A DNA stretch of 40,554 nt, from the NCBI GenBank assembly GCA_026983795.1, contig JALSTI010000224.1, positions 1 through 40,554 of the forward strand. The letters run 5' to 3'. A program made the translations under genes and the position numbers. The DNA comes from Melioribacteraceae bacterium (lineage in GTDB: Bacteria; Bacteroidota; Ignavibacteria; Ignavibacteriales; Melioribacteraceae). Below are positions 26,212-35,326 of the stretch, piece by piece. Below the pieces are notes generated by a model. The model saw only the letters and a program-made list of their open reading frames with translations, had not been told where the DNA came from and did not search any database. Within the stretch, counting starts at the first letter, position 1, and each line of letters opens with the position of its first letter.

Positions 26212-27906
26212 ATGAAGAAGGGTAAAAAAATAAGTCCGAATCCGGTTCTTCTTAATATGCATGAATATCGTCTTCCTAAAGATGAAAATCAACAAGCCCT
26301 AATTACAAAAATCCATACACCTATTCCCCGTAATAATGGAAGAGTGAAGTTTGATATTTACGATTATGGGATGCTCTTTAATGATGCGGCAACAAAAAAA
26401 ATAATTCGGGAGGGAAAAACTATCGGATGTTTTTACATAGAATCGCCGGGCATGCGTTCTTTACTTAAACGTTTATCGTGTGATACTTTTGAAATGCTGA
26501 CGGCAGCCAGTTCGGTTATTCGTCCCGGCGTTGCCGAAAGCGGAATGATGCAAGAATTTATTGCGCGCCATAAAGATCCCCGTCGAAGAAAATACTTGTT
26601 ACCGGAAATGGAGAAATATTTGGGCGAGACCTACGGCGTAATGATTTATCAAGAAGATGTAATTAAAATTGCACATCATGTTGCCGGACTTACGCTTGAA
26701 GAAGCAGATTTATTGCGGCGCGCAATGAGCGGTAAAATGCGCTCCCACGCTGCAATGCAACAATTATCCGATAAATTCTTTACCTCCTGCATTAACAAAG
26801 GGTTTTCAAAATATATAGCAAAAGAATTGTGGCGGCAGATTGAGTCATTTGCCGGATACGCATTTTGTAAAGCTCACAGCGCTTCTTTCGCGCTTCTCTC
26901 TTTTCAAGTCGCTTACCTTAAAGCTCATTACCCTGCACAGTTTATGGCAAGCGTGCTTAGTAACGGCGGCGGATATTATTCAGCTGCCGTATATATTCAA
27001 GAATGTAGACGTATGGGACTTAAATTACTTCTTCCGTCGGTTAATAAAAGTGTGTACGAATATAGAGGTTACGGAACTGCAGTCCGTATCGGATTGATGG
27101 CAGTAAAAAATCTTTCGCGTAAATCGATAAAAAAAATTATTGACGAACGGAAAAAAAACGGTCAATACACTTCGCTTGCAAATTTTTTAAGCAGAACAAA
27201 AATTGGATACGAAGAAACAGCAATATTAATAAAATGCGGAGCAATGGATTGTTTTAAGCAAACGCGCCCGACTTTAATGCGTTTGCTGGATGTTTATACT
27301 TATCAACGGAATATTGCGACTTCGTTGTGTAACGATTTGTTCGAAAAAAAATCATTGTATCTTGAACAAAAAGTTATAACCGGACGGCAATACAGTATTG
27401 AAGAAATTTGTGCTCTGGAACACAAAATACTGGGATATATGGTTTCAAGGCATCCTTTGGAATTTTTTGAGGAACTTGTTAATAACCATAGTGTTATAAA
27501 TGCGGAAGAAATGCATAAGTATGATAAACGTAAAATTACTATGGTAGGATGGTATATGACTTCCAAGCGAATTAAGACAAAAAAAGGGGAGATTATGAAA
27601 TTTCTTTCGCTCGAAGATTTAACCGGCACGTTTGAAGCGGTCATCTTTCCTGAAGTGTATGAAAAGTATGCGGGACTTACAACTTCGATGGGACCATATT
27701 TATTAGAAGGCGTGGTTGATGCGGCAAACGGGAACAACATAATTGTAAAAAAAATGAAAATCCTTTCCGGAGCAAATATAAAAACTGCATTGCAAAAAGA
27801 CAGTTCGGAAAATCAATATTACGGAGATGTTGAAAAAATAAGCGAGGAGGAATTTAGATTGGTTGATTCGCTCGGTAAGGAAAAATTGAGAAAAGCTTAT
27901 GTTTAA
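26212..27906 (+). CDS. DnaE2/ImuC-like DNA polymerase III alpha C-terminal protein lacking the PHP domain and most of the catalytic palm
   Basis: 'TIGCFYIESPGMRSLLKRL', 'AASSVIRPGVAESGMMQEFIARHKDP', 'YLGETYGVMIYQEDVIKIAHHVAGLTLEEADLLRRAMSGK', 'FAGYAFCKAHSASFALLSFQVAYLKAHYPAQF', C-terminal OB-like 'KKGEIMKFLSLEDLTGTFEAVIFPEVYEKY'. No PHP motifs and no PDIDLDF-type motif. Confidence 0.88.
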   Translation: MKKGKKISPNPVLLNMHEYRLPKDENQQALITKIHTPIPRNNGRVKFDIYDYGMLFNDAATKKIIREGKTIGCFYIESPGMRSLLKRLSCDTFEMLTAASSVIRPGVAESGMMQEFIARHKDPRRRKYLLPEMEKYLGETYGVMIYQEDVIKIAHHVAGLTLEEADLLRRAMSGKMRSHAAMQQLSDKFFTSCINKGFSKYIAKELWRQIESFAGYAFCKAHSASFALLSFQVAYLKAHYPAQFMASVLSNGGGYYSAAVYIQECRRMGLKLLLPSVNKSVYEYRGYGTAVRIGLMAVKNLSRKSIKKIIDERKKNGQYTSLANFLSRTKIGYEETAILIKCGAMDCFKQTRPTLMRLLDVYTYQRNIATSLCNDLFEKKSLYLEQKVITGRQYSIEEICALEHKILGYMVSRHPLEFFEELVNNHSVINAEEMHKYDKRKITMVGWYMTSKRIKTKKGEIMKFLSLEDLTGTFEAVIFPEVYEKYAGLTTSMGPYLLEGVVDAANGNNIIVKKMKILSGANIKTALQKDSSENQYYGDVEKISEEEFRLVDSLGKEKLRKAYV

Positions 27907-28002
27907 TTTTAAAATTTTTTTGAATTTTAAGTCAAATGGATTTTTATGGATTATATTTCTTAGATTTACATTTGTAATTTGAACACACGAGGGACCTGAA
28001 AA

Positions 28003-29121
28003 ATGGAAAGGAAAATAACCGGAATAATTTTATTAGTTATAATAATGACAGCCGGAACAATAACTAATGCACAAATTGCAACGGATGGCTGGGCTTTCGG
28101 CTTCGGCGGTGTCTATCCTAAATTTGTAAGTATTACTACTACATCGGTAGAACGTAGTAATAATTTCGGCGGATACCTCTCATTAAGAAGAGATTTTACC
28201 GAACACGTTTCATTAAGATTAAAAGCAAGTTACTTGAAAATGAAGTCCCTCGATTATAAAAATTTCAGTCCACCCAATTGGATACACGAAACTACCGAGG
28301 CTTTAACTGCAGATGTGGATTTTATTTATAATTTTGTCCCATGCAGTTTTATAACTCCTTATGCTCTTCTTGGTTTTGGAATTATTAATTATGACGTTAA
28401 TAATGCGCCTACTCCCTCCAGGGAGGGAAATCATCTCGATTATCAAATGAATTTAGGACTGGGTGCACTATGGAGAATAAACCAGGATTGGGGAATAAGG
28501 GCGGAAGTAAATTACAAAACTGTGAATGATAACGGATTGGAAGGTAATTCGGAGCTCGATGAAACTAAAGGCATTTTAGGAAGTAACGGCGATACGTATA
28601 TGACTTTCGGACTGGGAGCTTTGTACTATTTTTCACAAGGCAAACCATCAACTTTGTGCGGGAATTTACCAAACGGAGTAAAAGAAGTAATTAAAGAAGT
28701 TCCGGTAAAAGTTGAGAAAATTGTAGTTGATACTGTTTATGTTAAGAAAAAACAATATCAACGTAAAATAGTGTTGTTTGGAGTGAATTTTGAATTCGAT
28801 AAGGCAACACTCCGGCCCGAATCTTATCCTATTTTGGAATTTGTAACCAAAGAACTGAAACAATATCCCGATGTAAGAGTAGAAGTGCTCGGTTATACGG
28901 ATAGTATAGGACCGGAATTATATAATATACAACTCTCTAAGAAAAGAGCGGAAACGGTTAAAAGATTTTTAGTTGAACACGGAATTGATGCAAATAGAAT
29001 TTATGTTAAAGGCATGGGTGAAGCCAATCCTGTTAGAAGTAATGCTACAAGAATTGGCAGAGCGTTTAATAGAAGAATAGAGTTTAAAATTTACGGAACG
29101 AAAAATATTAGTAAAAATTAA
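28003..29121 (+). CDS. OmpA-family outer-membrane protein (beta-barrel plus OmpA C-terminal domain)
   Basis: Signal peptide. C-terminal 'GVNFEFDKATLRPESYPILEFVTKELKQYPDVRVEVLGYTDSIGPELYNIQLSKKRAETVKRFLVEHGI'. Confidence 0.93.
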   Translation: MERKITGIILLVIIMTAGTITNAQIATDGWAFGFGGVYPKFVSITTTSVERSNNFGGYLSLRRDFTEHVSLRLKASYLKMKSLDYKNFSPPNWIHETTEALTADVDFIYNFVPCSFITPYALLGFGIINYDVNNAPTPSREGNHLDYQMNLGLGALWRINQDWGIRAEVNYKTVNDNGLEGNSELDETKGILGSNGDTYMTFGLGALYYFSQGKPSTLCGNLPNGVKEVIKEVPVKVEKIVVDTVYVKKKQYQRKIVLFGVNFEFDKATLRPESYPILEFVTKELKQYPDVRVEVLGYTDSIGPELYNIQLSKKRAETVKRFLVEHGIDANRIYVKGMGEANPVRSNATRIGRAFNRRIEFKIYGTKNISKN

Positions 29122-29344
29122 ACTTGATGTCCATTTAGAAAAATAAACGCATTATTATAAAACCGGTTTGTTTTTCGCATTAATTATTAAATGAAAATTT
29201 TAACTCTAATCCTTACCTATGGTTTGTTGATGAAATAGGCAATTGCCATTAATATGAATATTCCGCAATAAAGTTTTTATAATTTCTCCCCTTAACAAAT
29301 TTAAAATTAAATTTATTTTGATTTTATCCGATGATAAAAGTTAA

Positions 29345-29371
29345 TTAGGACAAAATATCCTAAATTAATTA
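29345..29371. promoter_or_regulatory. Inverted repeat upstream of the 61-aa ORF (ttAGGAcaaaataTCCTaa core)
   Basis: 'ttaattaggacaaaatatcctaaattaa'; possible operator or UTR hairpin. Confidence 0.35.
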
Positions 29372-29424
29372 AAACCCGCTTTTACAATACCGGGGAACTA
29401 ACACATAAATACAAGGAGGTTTTT

Positions 29425-29610
29425 ATGTTAGTAAGTGGCGTATCAAACAATATAGCGTCGGTTTATATAAATCACCAGCATCAGCAATCACAAAAAGCGG
29501 TTGCCGAGCAAGGCGAATCTGCTGCCGAAGAACGAATTGAATCGGCTGCTGCCGAGAGAGCTGAGCAAGCTCAAAATGCTTCTTATGGCAAAATTGACAG
29601 ATATGCTTAA
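29425..29610 (+). CDS. Hypothetical small protein (61 aa), Ala/Glu/Gln-rich
   Basis: Strong RBS 'aaggaggtttttATG'. Sequence MLVSGVSNNIASVYINHQHQQSQKAVAEQGESAAEERIESAAAERAEQAQNASYGKIDRYA. A terminator-like hairpin follows. Confidence 0.7.
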   Translation: MLVSGVSNNIASVYINHQHQQSQKAVAEQGESAAEERIESAAAERAEQAQNASYGKIDRYA

Positions 29611-29731
29611 TTGTTTGTTCAAAGTTGCTTCAAAAGCATATTTATAGTTTGAAATTTTTACCGGAGCAAGAAATTAACAATCTTCCCGGTCTTCTTATAT
29701 AAATTACTTTTGAAATAGCTGTTTGTAAATT

Positions 29732-29773
29732 CTCCAACTTGTTGAATGTAGAAAAACAAGTTGGAGTTTTTTT
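29732..29773 (+). terminator. Rho-independent terminator
   Basis: 'ctccaacttgttgaatgtagaaaaacaagttggagttttttttt'. Confidence 0.8.
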
Positions 29774-29877
29774 TGCCAAAAATTTTTTTTACCAAAAAAT
29801 AGTTTATCAACCTTTCCGGTATAAGTAAATATTGAAATCCAAATGGCTTTTTTACCGGCGCTTCCGGCAGAAACCCC

Positions 29878-29918
29878 GCCTCTTCGTACCGAATAAAGCA
29901 TACTGAGCGGGCGGGGCT
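29878..29918 (-). pseudogene. Degenerate partial copy of tRNA-Pro (D-arm to T-arm region)
   Basis: Ungapped alignment to 30091-30131: 31 of 41 positions identical by hand count, including 10/10 at 'gcctcttcgt'. No acceptor stem. Confidence 0.6.
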
Positions 29919-30064
29919 AAAGTTGAACTTAGTCTCTCAATAAATATTCACCTTAGTTTTTAGAAAATTGTAAATATATTTGAGAATATTTTTTTACCGG
30001 CGGTTTGATTAATACAAAATATTTCAAGAATTTTAAAAAGATATGTTGATGCAGAAGCCAATTG

Positions 30065-30139
30065 TCGGGGTGGGGGGATTTGAACCCCCGGCCTCTTCGT
30101 CCCGAACGAAGCGCGCTGACCGGGCTGCGCCACACCCCG
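30065..30139 (-). tRNA. tRNA-Pro (anticodon CGG)
   Basis: Minus-strand CGGGGTG TG GCGCAGCCCGGTCAGCGC GCTTCGTTCGGGACGAAGA GGCC GGGGGTTCAAATCCCCC CACCCCG A. All stems form; anticodon loop TTCGGGA. CCA not encoded. Confidence 0.95.
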
Positions 30140-30290
30140 AAAATTTGTAGTTGTAAAAGTAATCTTCAACCTTCTATTTAGCAAATCTTTATTTAAAAAT
30201 ATTTTTATGCTTTTTAAGAATAGTTAAAATTTGATTCATTTTTTTTATTATTATTTAGTTCCACAAAATTTTTTATTGGCATAAATTAGT

Positions 30291-31262
30291 ATGAATATTC
30301 TTGTTACAGGCGGCGCCGGATATATAGGTTCTCATTTTGTTAGAAAATTATTAGTTAATAATCATCAAGTTATTGTTTTGGATAATTTAAGTCGCGGACA
30401 TGCCGAATCAATCCCTTCCGAAGCAATTTTTATAAAACAAGATATACTTGATTTTAACGGGTTAAATAAAAATTTACAAAATTTGGAAATTGACGTCATT
30501 GTTCATTTTGCAGCATTCGCTTACGTTGGGGAATCCGTAGAAAACCCTTCTTTGTATTACACTAATAATGTTGCGGGTAGTTTAAATTTGATAAAAGCCG
30601 CTATTCAAAATAATATTAAAAAATTCGTCTTTTCCTCAACTTGTTCCGTTTACGGTAATCCGGAAACCATACCAATTTCGGAAGATGAACCGACAAAGCC
30701 AATAAATCCGTACGCACATACAAAGCTGATGATTGAACAAATTTTAAATGATTTCGATAAGGCTTATAATCTAAAATATGTTGCATTAAGATATTTTAAT
30801 GCTGCGGGCGCTTCTACTGATGGGAAAATTGGTGAAAGTCACTACCCTGAACCTCATCTTATCCCATTGGTAATAAAAACGTTATTGGGTGAACGTGAGA
30901 AAATTTTTATTTATGGTGACGATTATGAGACACCTGACGGAACATGTATCAGAGATTACATACACGTAAACGATTTGGCGGATGCGCATCTTAAAGCAAT
31001 TCAATTTTTAGATGGAGGGAAGTCCGGCGTATTTAATCTTGGAACGGGTAGAGGTTATTCGGTTAAAGAAATTATTGAAACCGCAGAAAAAATAGCGGGT
31101 GTAAAAATAAATGCGGAAATTACAAAACGAAGACCGGGCGATCCGGCTGTTTTAGTGGCAAATAATAAAAAAGCAGCTGATATATTGGGGTGGAACCCAA
31201 AATTCAATCTTGAAGATATAATTTTAACCGCATATAAATGGCATAAAAATCCTAAATTTTAA
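30291..31262 (+). CDS. galE: UDP-glucose 4-epimerase
   Basis: 'MNILVTGGAGYIGSHFVRKL', 'FSSTCSVYGNP', YxxxK 'YAHTK', 'ALRYFNAAGA', 'CIRDYIHVNDLADAH'. Confidence 0.93.
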   Translation: MNILVTGGAGYIGSHFVRKLLVNNHQVIVLDNLSRGHAESIPSEAIFIKQDILDFNGLNKNLQNLEIDVIVHFAAFAYVGESVENPSLYYTNNVAGSLNLIKAAIQNNIKKFVFSSTCSVYGNPETIPISEDEPTKPINPYAHTKLMIEQILNDFDKAYNLKYVALRYFNAAGASTDGKIGESHYPEPHLIPLVIKTLLGEREKIFIYGDDYETPDGTCIRDYIHVNDLADAHLKAIQFLDGGKSGVFNLGTGRGYSVKEIIETAEKIAGVKINAEITKRRPGDPAVLVANNKKAADILGWNPKFNLEDIILTAYKWHKNPKF

Positions 31263-31268
31263 CTAAAT

Positions 31269-31805
31269 ATGAAAATAAATTATACGAATATAAAGGGCTT
31301 GATAATTTTTGAACCGGATATTTTTAAAGACGGCAGAGGATATTTTTTTGAAGCATATAATTTGAAAAAATATGAAGAGCTCGGCACAAAATTTGTTCAA
31401 GATAATATTTCAAAATCTCAAAAAGGAACTATAAGAGGCTTGCATTATCAAGTAGGAAAATTTGCCCAGGGAAAACTTTGCCAAGTAATTTACGGCAAAG
31501 TTTTGGATGTTGCTGTAGATATAAGAAAAAATTCTGAAACTTACGGCGAATATTTTTCGATCGAATTATCGGAAGATAATCATAAACAATTATGGATTCC
31601 GCCCGGATTTGCTCATGGGTTTTCAGTACTATCGGATAAAGCAATTTTCCATTACAAATGCACAAATTTTTACAATAAGGAATCCGAGCGGGCAATAGTG
31701 TTTAACGATCCGGATCTGAATATCGATTGGAAGGTTGAAAATCCTATAGTTTCCGAAAAAGATTTAAATGCAAAATTGTTCAATGAAATTCAAAATGATT
31801 TTTAA
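31269..31805 (+). CDS. rfbC: dTDP-4-dehydrorhamnose 3,5-epimerase
   Basis: 'DGRGYFFEAYN', 'FVQDNISKSQKGTIRGLHYQ', 'WIPPGFAHGFSVLS'. Confidence 0.94.
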   Translation: MKINYTNIKGLIIFEPDIFKDGRGYFFEAYNLKKYEELGTKFVQDNISKSQKGTIRGLHYQVGKFAQGKLCQVIYGKVLDVAVDIRKNSETYGEYFSIELSEDNHKQLWIPPGFAHGFSVLSDKAIFHYKCTNFYNKESERAIVFNDPDLNIDWKVENPIVSEKDLNAKLFNEIQNDF

Positions 31806-31826
31806 CAATATAGAATGGAGGAATAA

Positions 31827-33170
31827 ATGAAATTAGCCGTTATTGGTACAGGATATGTTGGTTTGGTAACGGGAACCTGTTTCGCGGAAGTTGGAAACGA
31901 TGTTACTTGTGTTGATAACGATCCTAAAAAACTTCAAAAATTAAGAGACGCGGAAGTGCCTATTTTTGAACCCGGATTGGATTTGTTGTTTTATAGAAAT
32001 ATTGCGAAAAAAAGACTGCATTTTACGGACGATTTAAAAAACGCCGTAAATCACGCCGAAATTATTTTTCTTTGTTTACCAACGCCACAAGGCGAAGATG
32101 GTTCGGCTGATCTTAAATATGTTTACGGTATTGCGGAAGATATCGGTAAAATTTTGCAGGAAGCGGGCGATAAAGATTTTAAAATTATTGTTAACAAAAG
32201 TACTGTTCCCGTAGGAACATCAAAAAACGTTACTAAAATATTGGAAAAGTATAATCTGAAAAATTTTGAAGTTGTTTCAAATCCGGAATTTCTCAGGGAA
32301 GGTTATGCAGTAGAAGATTTTATGAAACCGGATAGAATTATTATAGGCGCCAGAACGCCCGATGTAATGAAAAAAATGAAAATGTTATACGAAACTTTTG
32401 TGCGCCAAGGAAATCCCGTAATAGAAATGAATCCGGAAAGCGCCGAGGTTACAAAGTATGCCGCTAATTCATACCTTGCAATGAGAATTACTTATATGAA
32501 CGAATTGGCAAATTTTTGCGAAACCGTTGGTGCTAATGTTGATTTGGTAAGAAAAGGTATGGGCGCCGATACAAGGATAGGTAAAAGATTTTTGTTCCCT
32601 GGAATTGGTTACGGCGGTTCATGTTTCCCAAAAGACGTAAACGCCTTGTATAAAACATCACTTGAACATAATTCAGAAATGAAATTGCTTAAGTTGATCG
32701 ATCAAATTAATAAAAATCAAAAGTTGGTTCTTGTTGCCAAAGCGCTTAAACATTTTGATAATGACTTGAACGGAAAAACATTTGCTATTTGGGGCTTGGC
32801 ATTTAAACCGAATACGGATGATATGCGGGAAGCGCCCTCCATCTATGTAATAAATGAATTACTTAAGTTAGGCGCCAAAGTTCAAGCTTACGATCCTGAA
32901 GCAATGGAAAACGCTAGATTTTATTTTCACGATAAAATTACTTATTCGGAGGATGAATTTGACGCTCTTAAAGGTGCCGACGCGTTGATGTTATTAACGG
33001 AGTGGAATGAGTTTAGAAATCCCGATTTTGAGGAAATGAAAAAACTGTTGAAAAATCCGGTAATTTTTGACGGTCGTAATATTTTTCATAGAAGAAAAAC
33101 GAGAGAACACGGATTTACGCATTACAGTATCGGAAAAACTCCCGTTATTCCTGATGCATCTGAAGGGTAA
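31827..33170 (+). CDS. ugd: UDP-glucose 6-dehydrogenase family
   Basis: 'MKLAVIGTGYVGLVTGTCFAEVGNDVTCVD', 'SNPEFLREGYAVEDFMKPDRIIIG', 'GIGYGGSCFPKDVNAL'. Confidence 0.95.
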   Translation: MKLAVIGTGYVGLVTGTCFAEVGNDVTCVDNDPKKLQKLRDAEVPIFEPGLDLLFYRNIAKKRLHFTDDLKNAVNHAEIIFLCLPTPQGEDGSADLKYVYGIAEDIGKILQEAGDKDFKIIVNKSTVPVGTSKNVTKILEKYNLKNFEVVSNPEFLREGYAVEDFMKPDRIIIGARTPDVMKKMKMLYETFVRQGNPVIEMNPESAEVTKYAANSYLAMRITYMNELANFCETVGANVDLVRKGMGADTRIGKRFLFPGIGYGGSCFPKDVNALYKTSLEHNSEMKLLKLIDQINKNQKLVLVAKALKHFDNDLNGKTFAIWGLAFKPNTDDMREAPSIYVINELLKLGAKVQAYDPEAMENARFYFHDKITYSEDEFDALKGADALMLLTEWNEFRNPDFEEMKKLLKNPVIFDGRNIFHRRKTREHGFTHYSIGKTPVIPDASEG

Positions 33171-33172
33171 AA

Positions 33173-34297
33173 TTACCCTAAAATTTTTTTATAGTACTTT
33201 AAATATTGCGGGACAATATGCTTTTTGTCGAAATTCTTCACGGCTCGTTGTCTCGCATTTTCCGAAAATTTTTTATGTTTTTTATCGTTTGTCAGCAAAT
33301 CGATTGTATATTTTGCCATTCTGTTTATGTCCCCAAATTCGGCAATAAATCCACACTCGTTGTGTTTTACCAATTCCGGTAATCCGCCCACGCTCGAACT
33401 TACAACAGGAACACCGCAAGCCATCGCTTCCAATGCCGAAAGTCCGAAACTTTCGGATTGTGAGGGCATTAAAAAAACATCTCCCAACGGTAATAATTCT
33501 TCCAGCCGGTCTTGCTTTCCGAGGAATACGACTTCTTTATCTAATTTTAAATCCCGTACAAGCCGCTCGCAGTCGGAACGGTCCGGACCATCGCCGATTA
33601 ATAATAATTTAGCGGGGATTTTTTCTTTGACCATAGATAGAATTTTAATAGTGTCGCAAACTCTTTTTACCGGTCGGAAATTTGATGTGTGGATTAATAT
33701 TTTTTCACCTTTAGGTGCAATGTTTTTTTTAAGTGCTTCCGCATTTCTGGGTTTGTAAAGTTCCGTATCAACAAAATTGTAAATTACTTCAATCTTTTTA
33801 TCGATATTATAATTAGTAATTGTCTTCTCAGCCAAAAATTTTGAAACAGCTGTTACACCGTCGCTTTCTTCAATACTGAATTTGACTAATGGAAGAAAAG
33901 AAGGCTCTAATCCTACAAGAGTGATATCTGTCCCATGTAACGTTGTAATTATTTTAATATTAGAATTATTCTTTTGTAAAACTTTTTTTGCAAGATATGC
34001 GCTAACTGCGTGCGGAATTGCATAATGCACATGAAGTAAATCAATGTTTTCGAATTCTACTACTTCTAACATTTTGCTTGTTAAAGAAAGACCGTATAGC
34101 TGTTGTTCGAATAAAGGATAACTGCTTGTTTCCACTTCATGATAATAAACATTTTCAAAAAAGTGCCTTAATCTATGCGGCATTGCATAACTTATAAAAT
34201 GAACTTCATGATTGTGTAAAGCCAATTCTTTTCCCAATTCCGTTGCAACCACACCGCTGCCGCCGTATGTAGGATAACAAGTAATACCAATTTTCAT
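33173..34297 (-). CDS. bshA: N-acetyl-alpha-D-glucosaminyl L-malate synthase (bacillithiol biosynthesis, GT4)
   Basis: 'MKIGITCYPTYGGSGVVATELGKELA..HEVHFISYAMPHRL', 'HVHYAIPHAVSAYLA', 'TTLHGTDITLVG', 'SESFGLSALEAMACGVPVV'. Confidence 0.93.
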   Translation of the reverse strand: MKIGITCYPTYGGSGVVATELGKELALHNHEVHFISYAMPHRLRHFFENVYYHEVETSSYPLFEQQLYGLSLTSKMLEVVEFENIDLLHVHYAIPHAVSAYLAKKVLQKNNSNIKIITTLHGTDITLVGLEPSFLPLVKFSIEESDGVTAVSKFLAEKTITNYNIDKKIEVIYNFVDTELYKPRNAEALKKNIAPKGEKILIHTSNFRPVKRVCDTIKILSMVKEKIPAKLLLIGDGPDRSDCERLVRDLKLDKEVVFLGKQDRLEELLPLGDVFLMPSQSESFGLSALEAMACGVPVVSSSVGGLPELVKHNECGFIAEFGDINRMAKYTIDLLTNDKKHKKFSENARQRAVKNFDKKHIVPQYLKYYKKILG

Positions 34298-34435
34298 CTT
34301 GAACTTTCTGCTCTTTTAATTAATAAAAATTCCGTTGCTTAATTTAATTAAAAATCATCGCTAAATTAAAATTATTATTTTTACCGTTATAGTTTACCTT
34401 ATGTAATTACTTGAATTAAAATATAAATTTTTTTT

Positions 34436-35326
34436 ATGAAATTGTTAGTTATCGGACATTCCGTACTTGATAAAATTAATCGGGACAATAAAGTCGAAAC
34501 AAAACCCGGGGGAATATTCTATTCGGCGGTTACGTTGGCAAATTTGATGAATAAAAACGATGAAATATATTTAATGACAGAATTTGATAATATCAATATT
34601 AAATATTTCCGGAAGGTATACGAAAAGTTTAATTTAACGTTAAGTAAAAAAGTTGATGAAATCCCGGTGGTTAATTTGTTTATCCATCCCGAAAAAGAGC
34701 GGGATGAAATTTATAGTAAAATTCCGGGTCAAATGGAATTTAATTGGAATTTTGATTATTCGATATTTGATGGAGTTTTACTTAATATGGTTTCCGGAGT
34801 GGATATCCGTTTGTCCGATCTTCAAAAACTCCGTTCTAAAATTAAATGCCCGGTCTATTTTGATGTTCACACGTTTTCAAGGGAAGCCGATAGTAAACAA
34901 AACAGAAAATTCAGAACTATTCCCGGTGCTGATAATTGGTTGGTTAATACCGATATCGTGCAAGCAAACGAAAGTGAGTTGAGAACGTTATACAATTCGA
35001 AATGCGAGAATGAGATTGCCCGGTTTGTTCTTAATATGGGCGTTTCGGCTTTAATAGTTACAAAAGGGGATAGAGGAGTACGGCTTTATCGTAAGCAAAA
35101 GAATGATTTAACTTCCTTTTTCTTACCAGCTGTAAAAGTTAATTCGGTTAATGCAGTTGGTTGCGGCGATACTTTTGGTGCATCATTTTTTTATCATTAT
35201 ATTCGCACTTATGATTTTAATAAATCTTTACGGTATGCTAATATTGCGGCGGGAATTGTTACAGGATATAAAAAAATTGAAAATTACAACCGGTTAAAAT
35301 ATGATATCGACCAAGGACTTAATTAA
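34436..35326 (+). CDS. PfkB-family carbohydrate kinase
   Basis: 'LLVIGHSVLDKI', 'PGGIFYSAVTLANL', 'VTKGDRGVRLY', catalytic 'VNAVGCGDTFGASFFYHY'. Confidence 0.87.
   Translation: MKLLVIGHSVLDKINRDNKVETKPGGIFYSAVTLANLMNKNDEIYLMTEFDNINIKYFRKVYEKFNLTLSKKVDEIPVVNLFIHPEKERDEIYSKIPGQMEFNWNFDYSIFDGVLLNMVSGVDIRLSDLQKLRSKIKCPVYFDVHTFSREADSKQNRKFRTIPGADNWLVNTDIVQANESELRTLYNSKCENEIARFVLNMGVSALIVTKGDRGVRLYRKQKNDLTSFFLPAVKVNSVNAVGCGDTFGASFFYHYIRTYDFNKSLRYANIAAGIVTGYKKIENYNRLKYDIDQGLN

Noticed and set aside
26188-26360. Split-intein explanation for the short DnaE-like protein
   Set aside because: The N-terminal ~45 aa show no intein C-terminal block (no HN followed by Cys/Ser/Thr), and the segment leads directly into the polymerase text.
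29953-30184. ORFs 'MWRSPVSALRSGRRGRGFKSPHPDNW...' and 'MLNRRLKITFTTTNFRGVAQPGQRASFGTKRPGVQIPPPRQL...'
   Set aside because: They are translations through the tRNA-Pro gene, a common false-ORF artefact.
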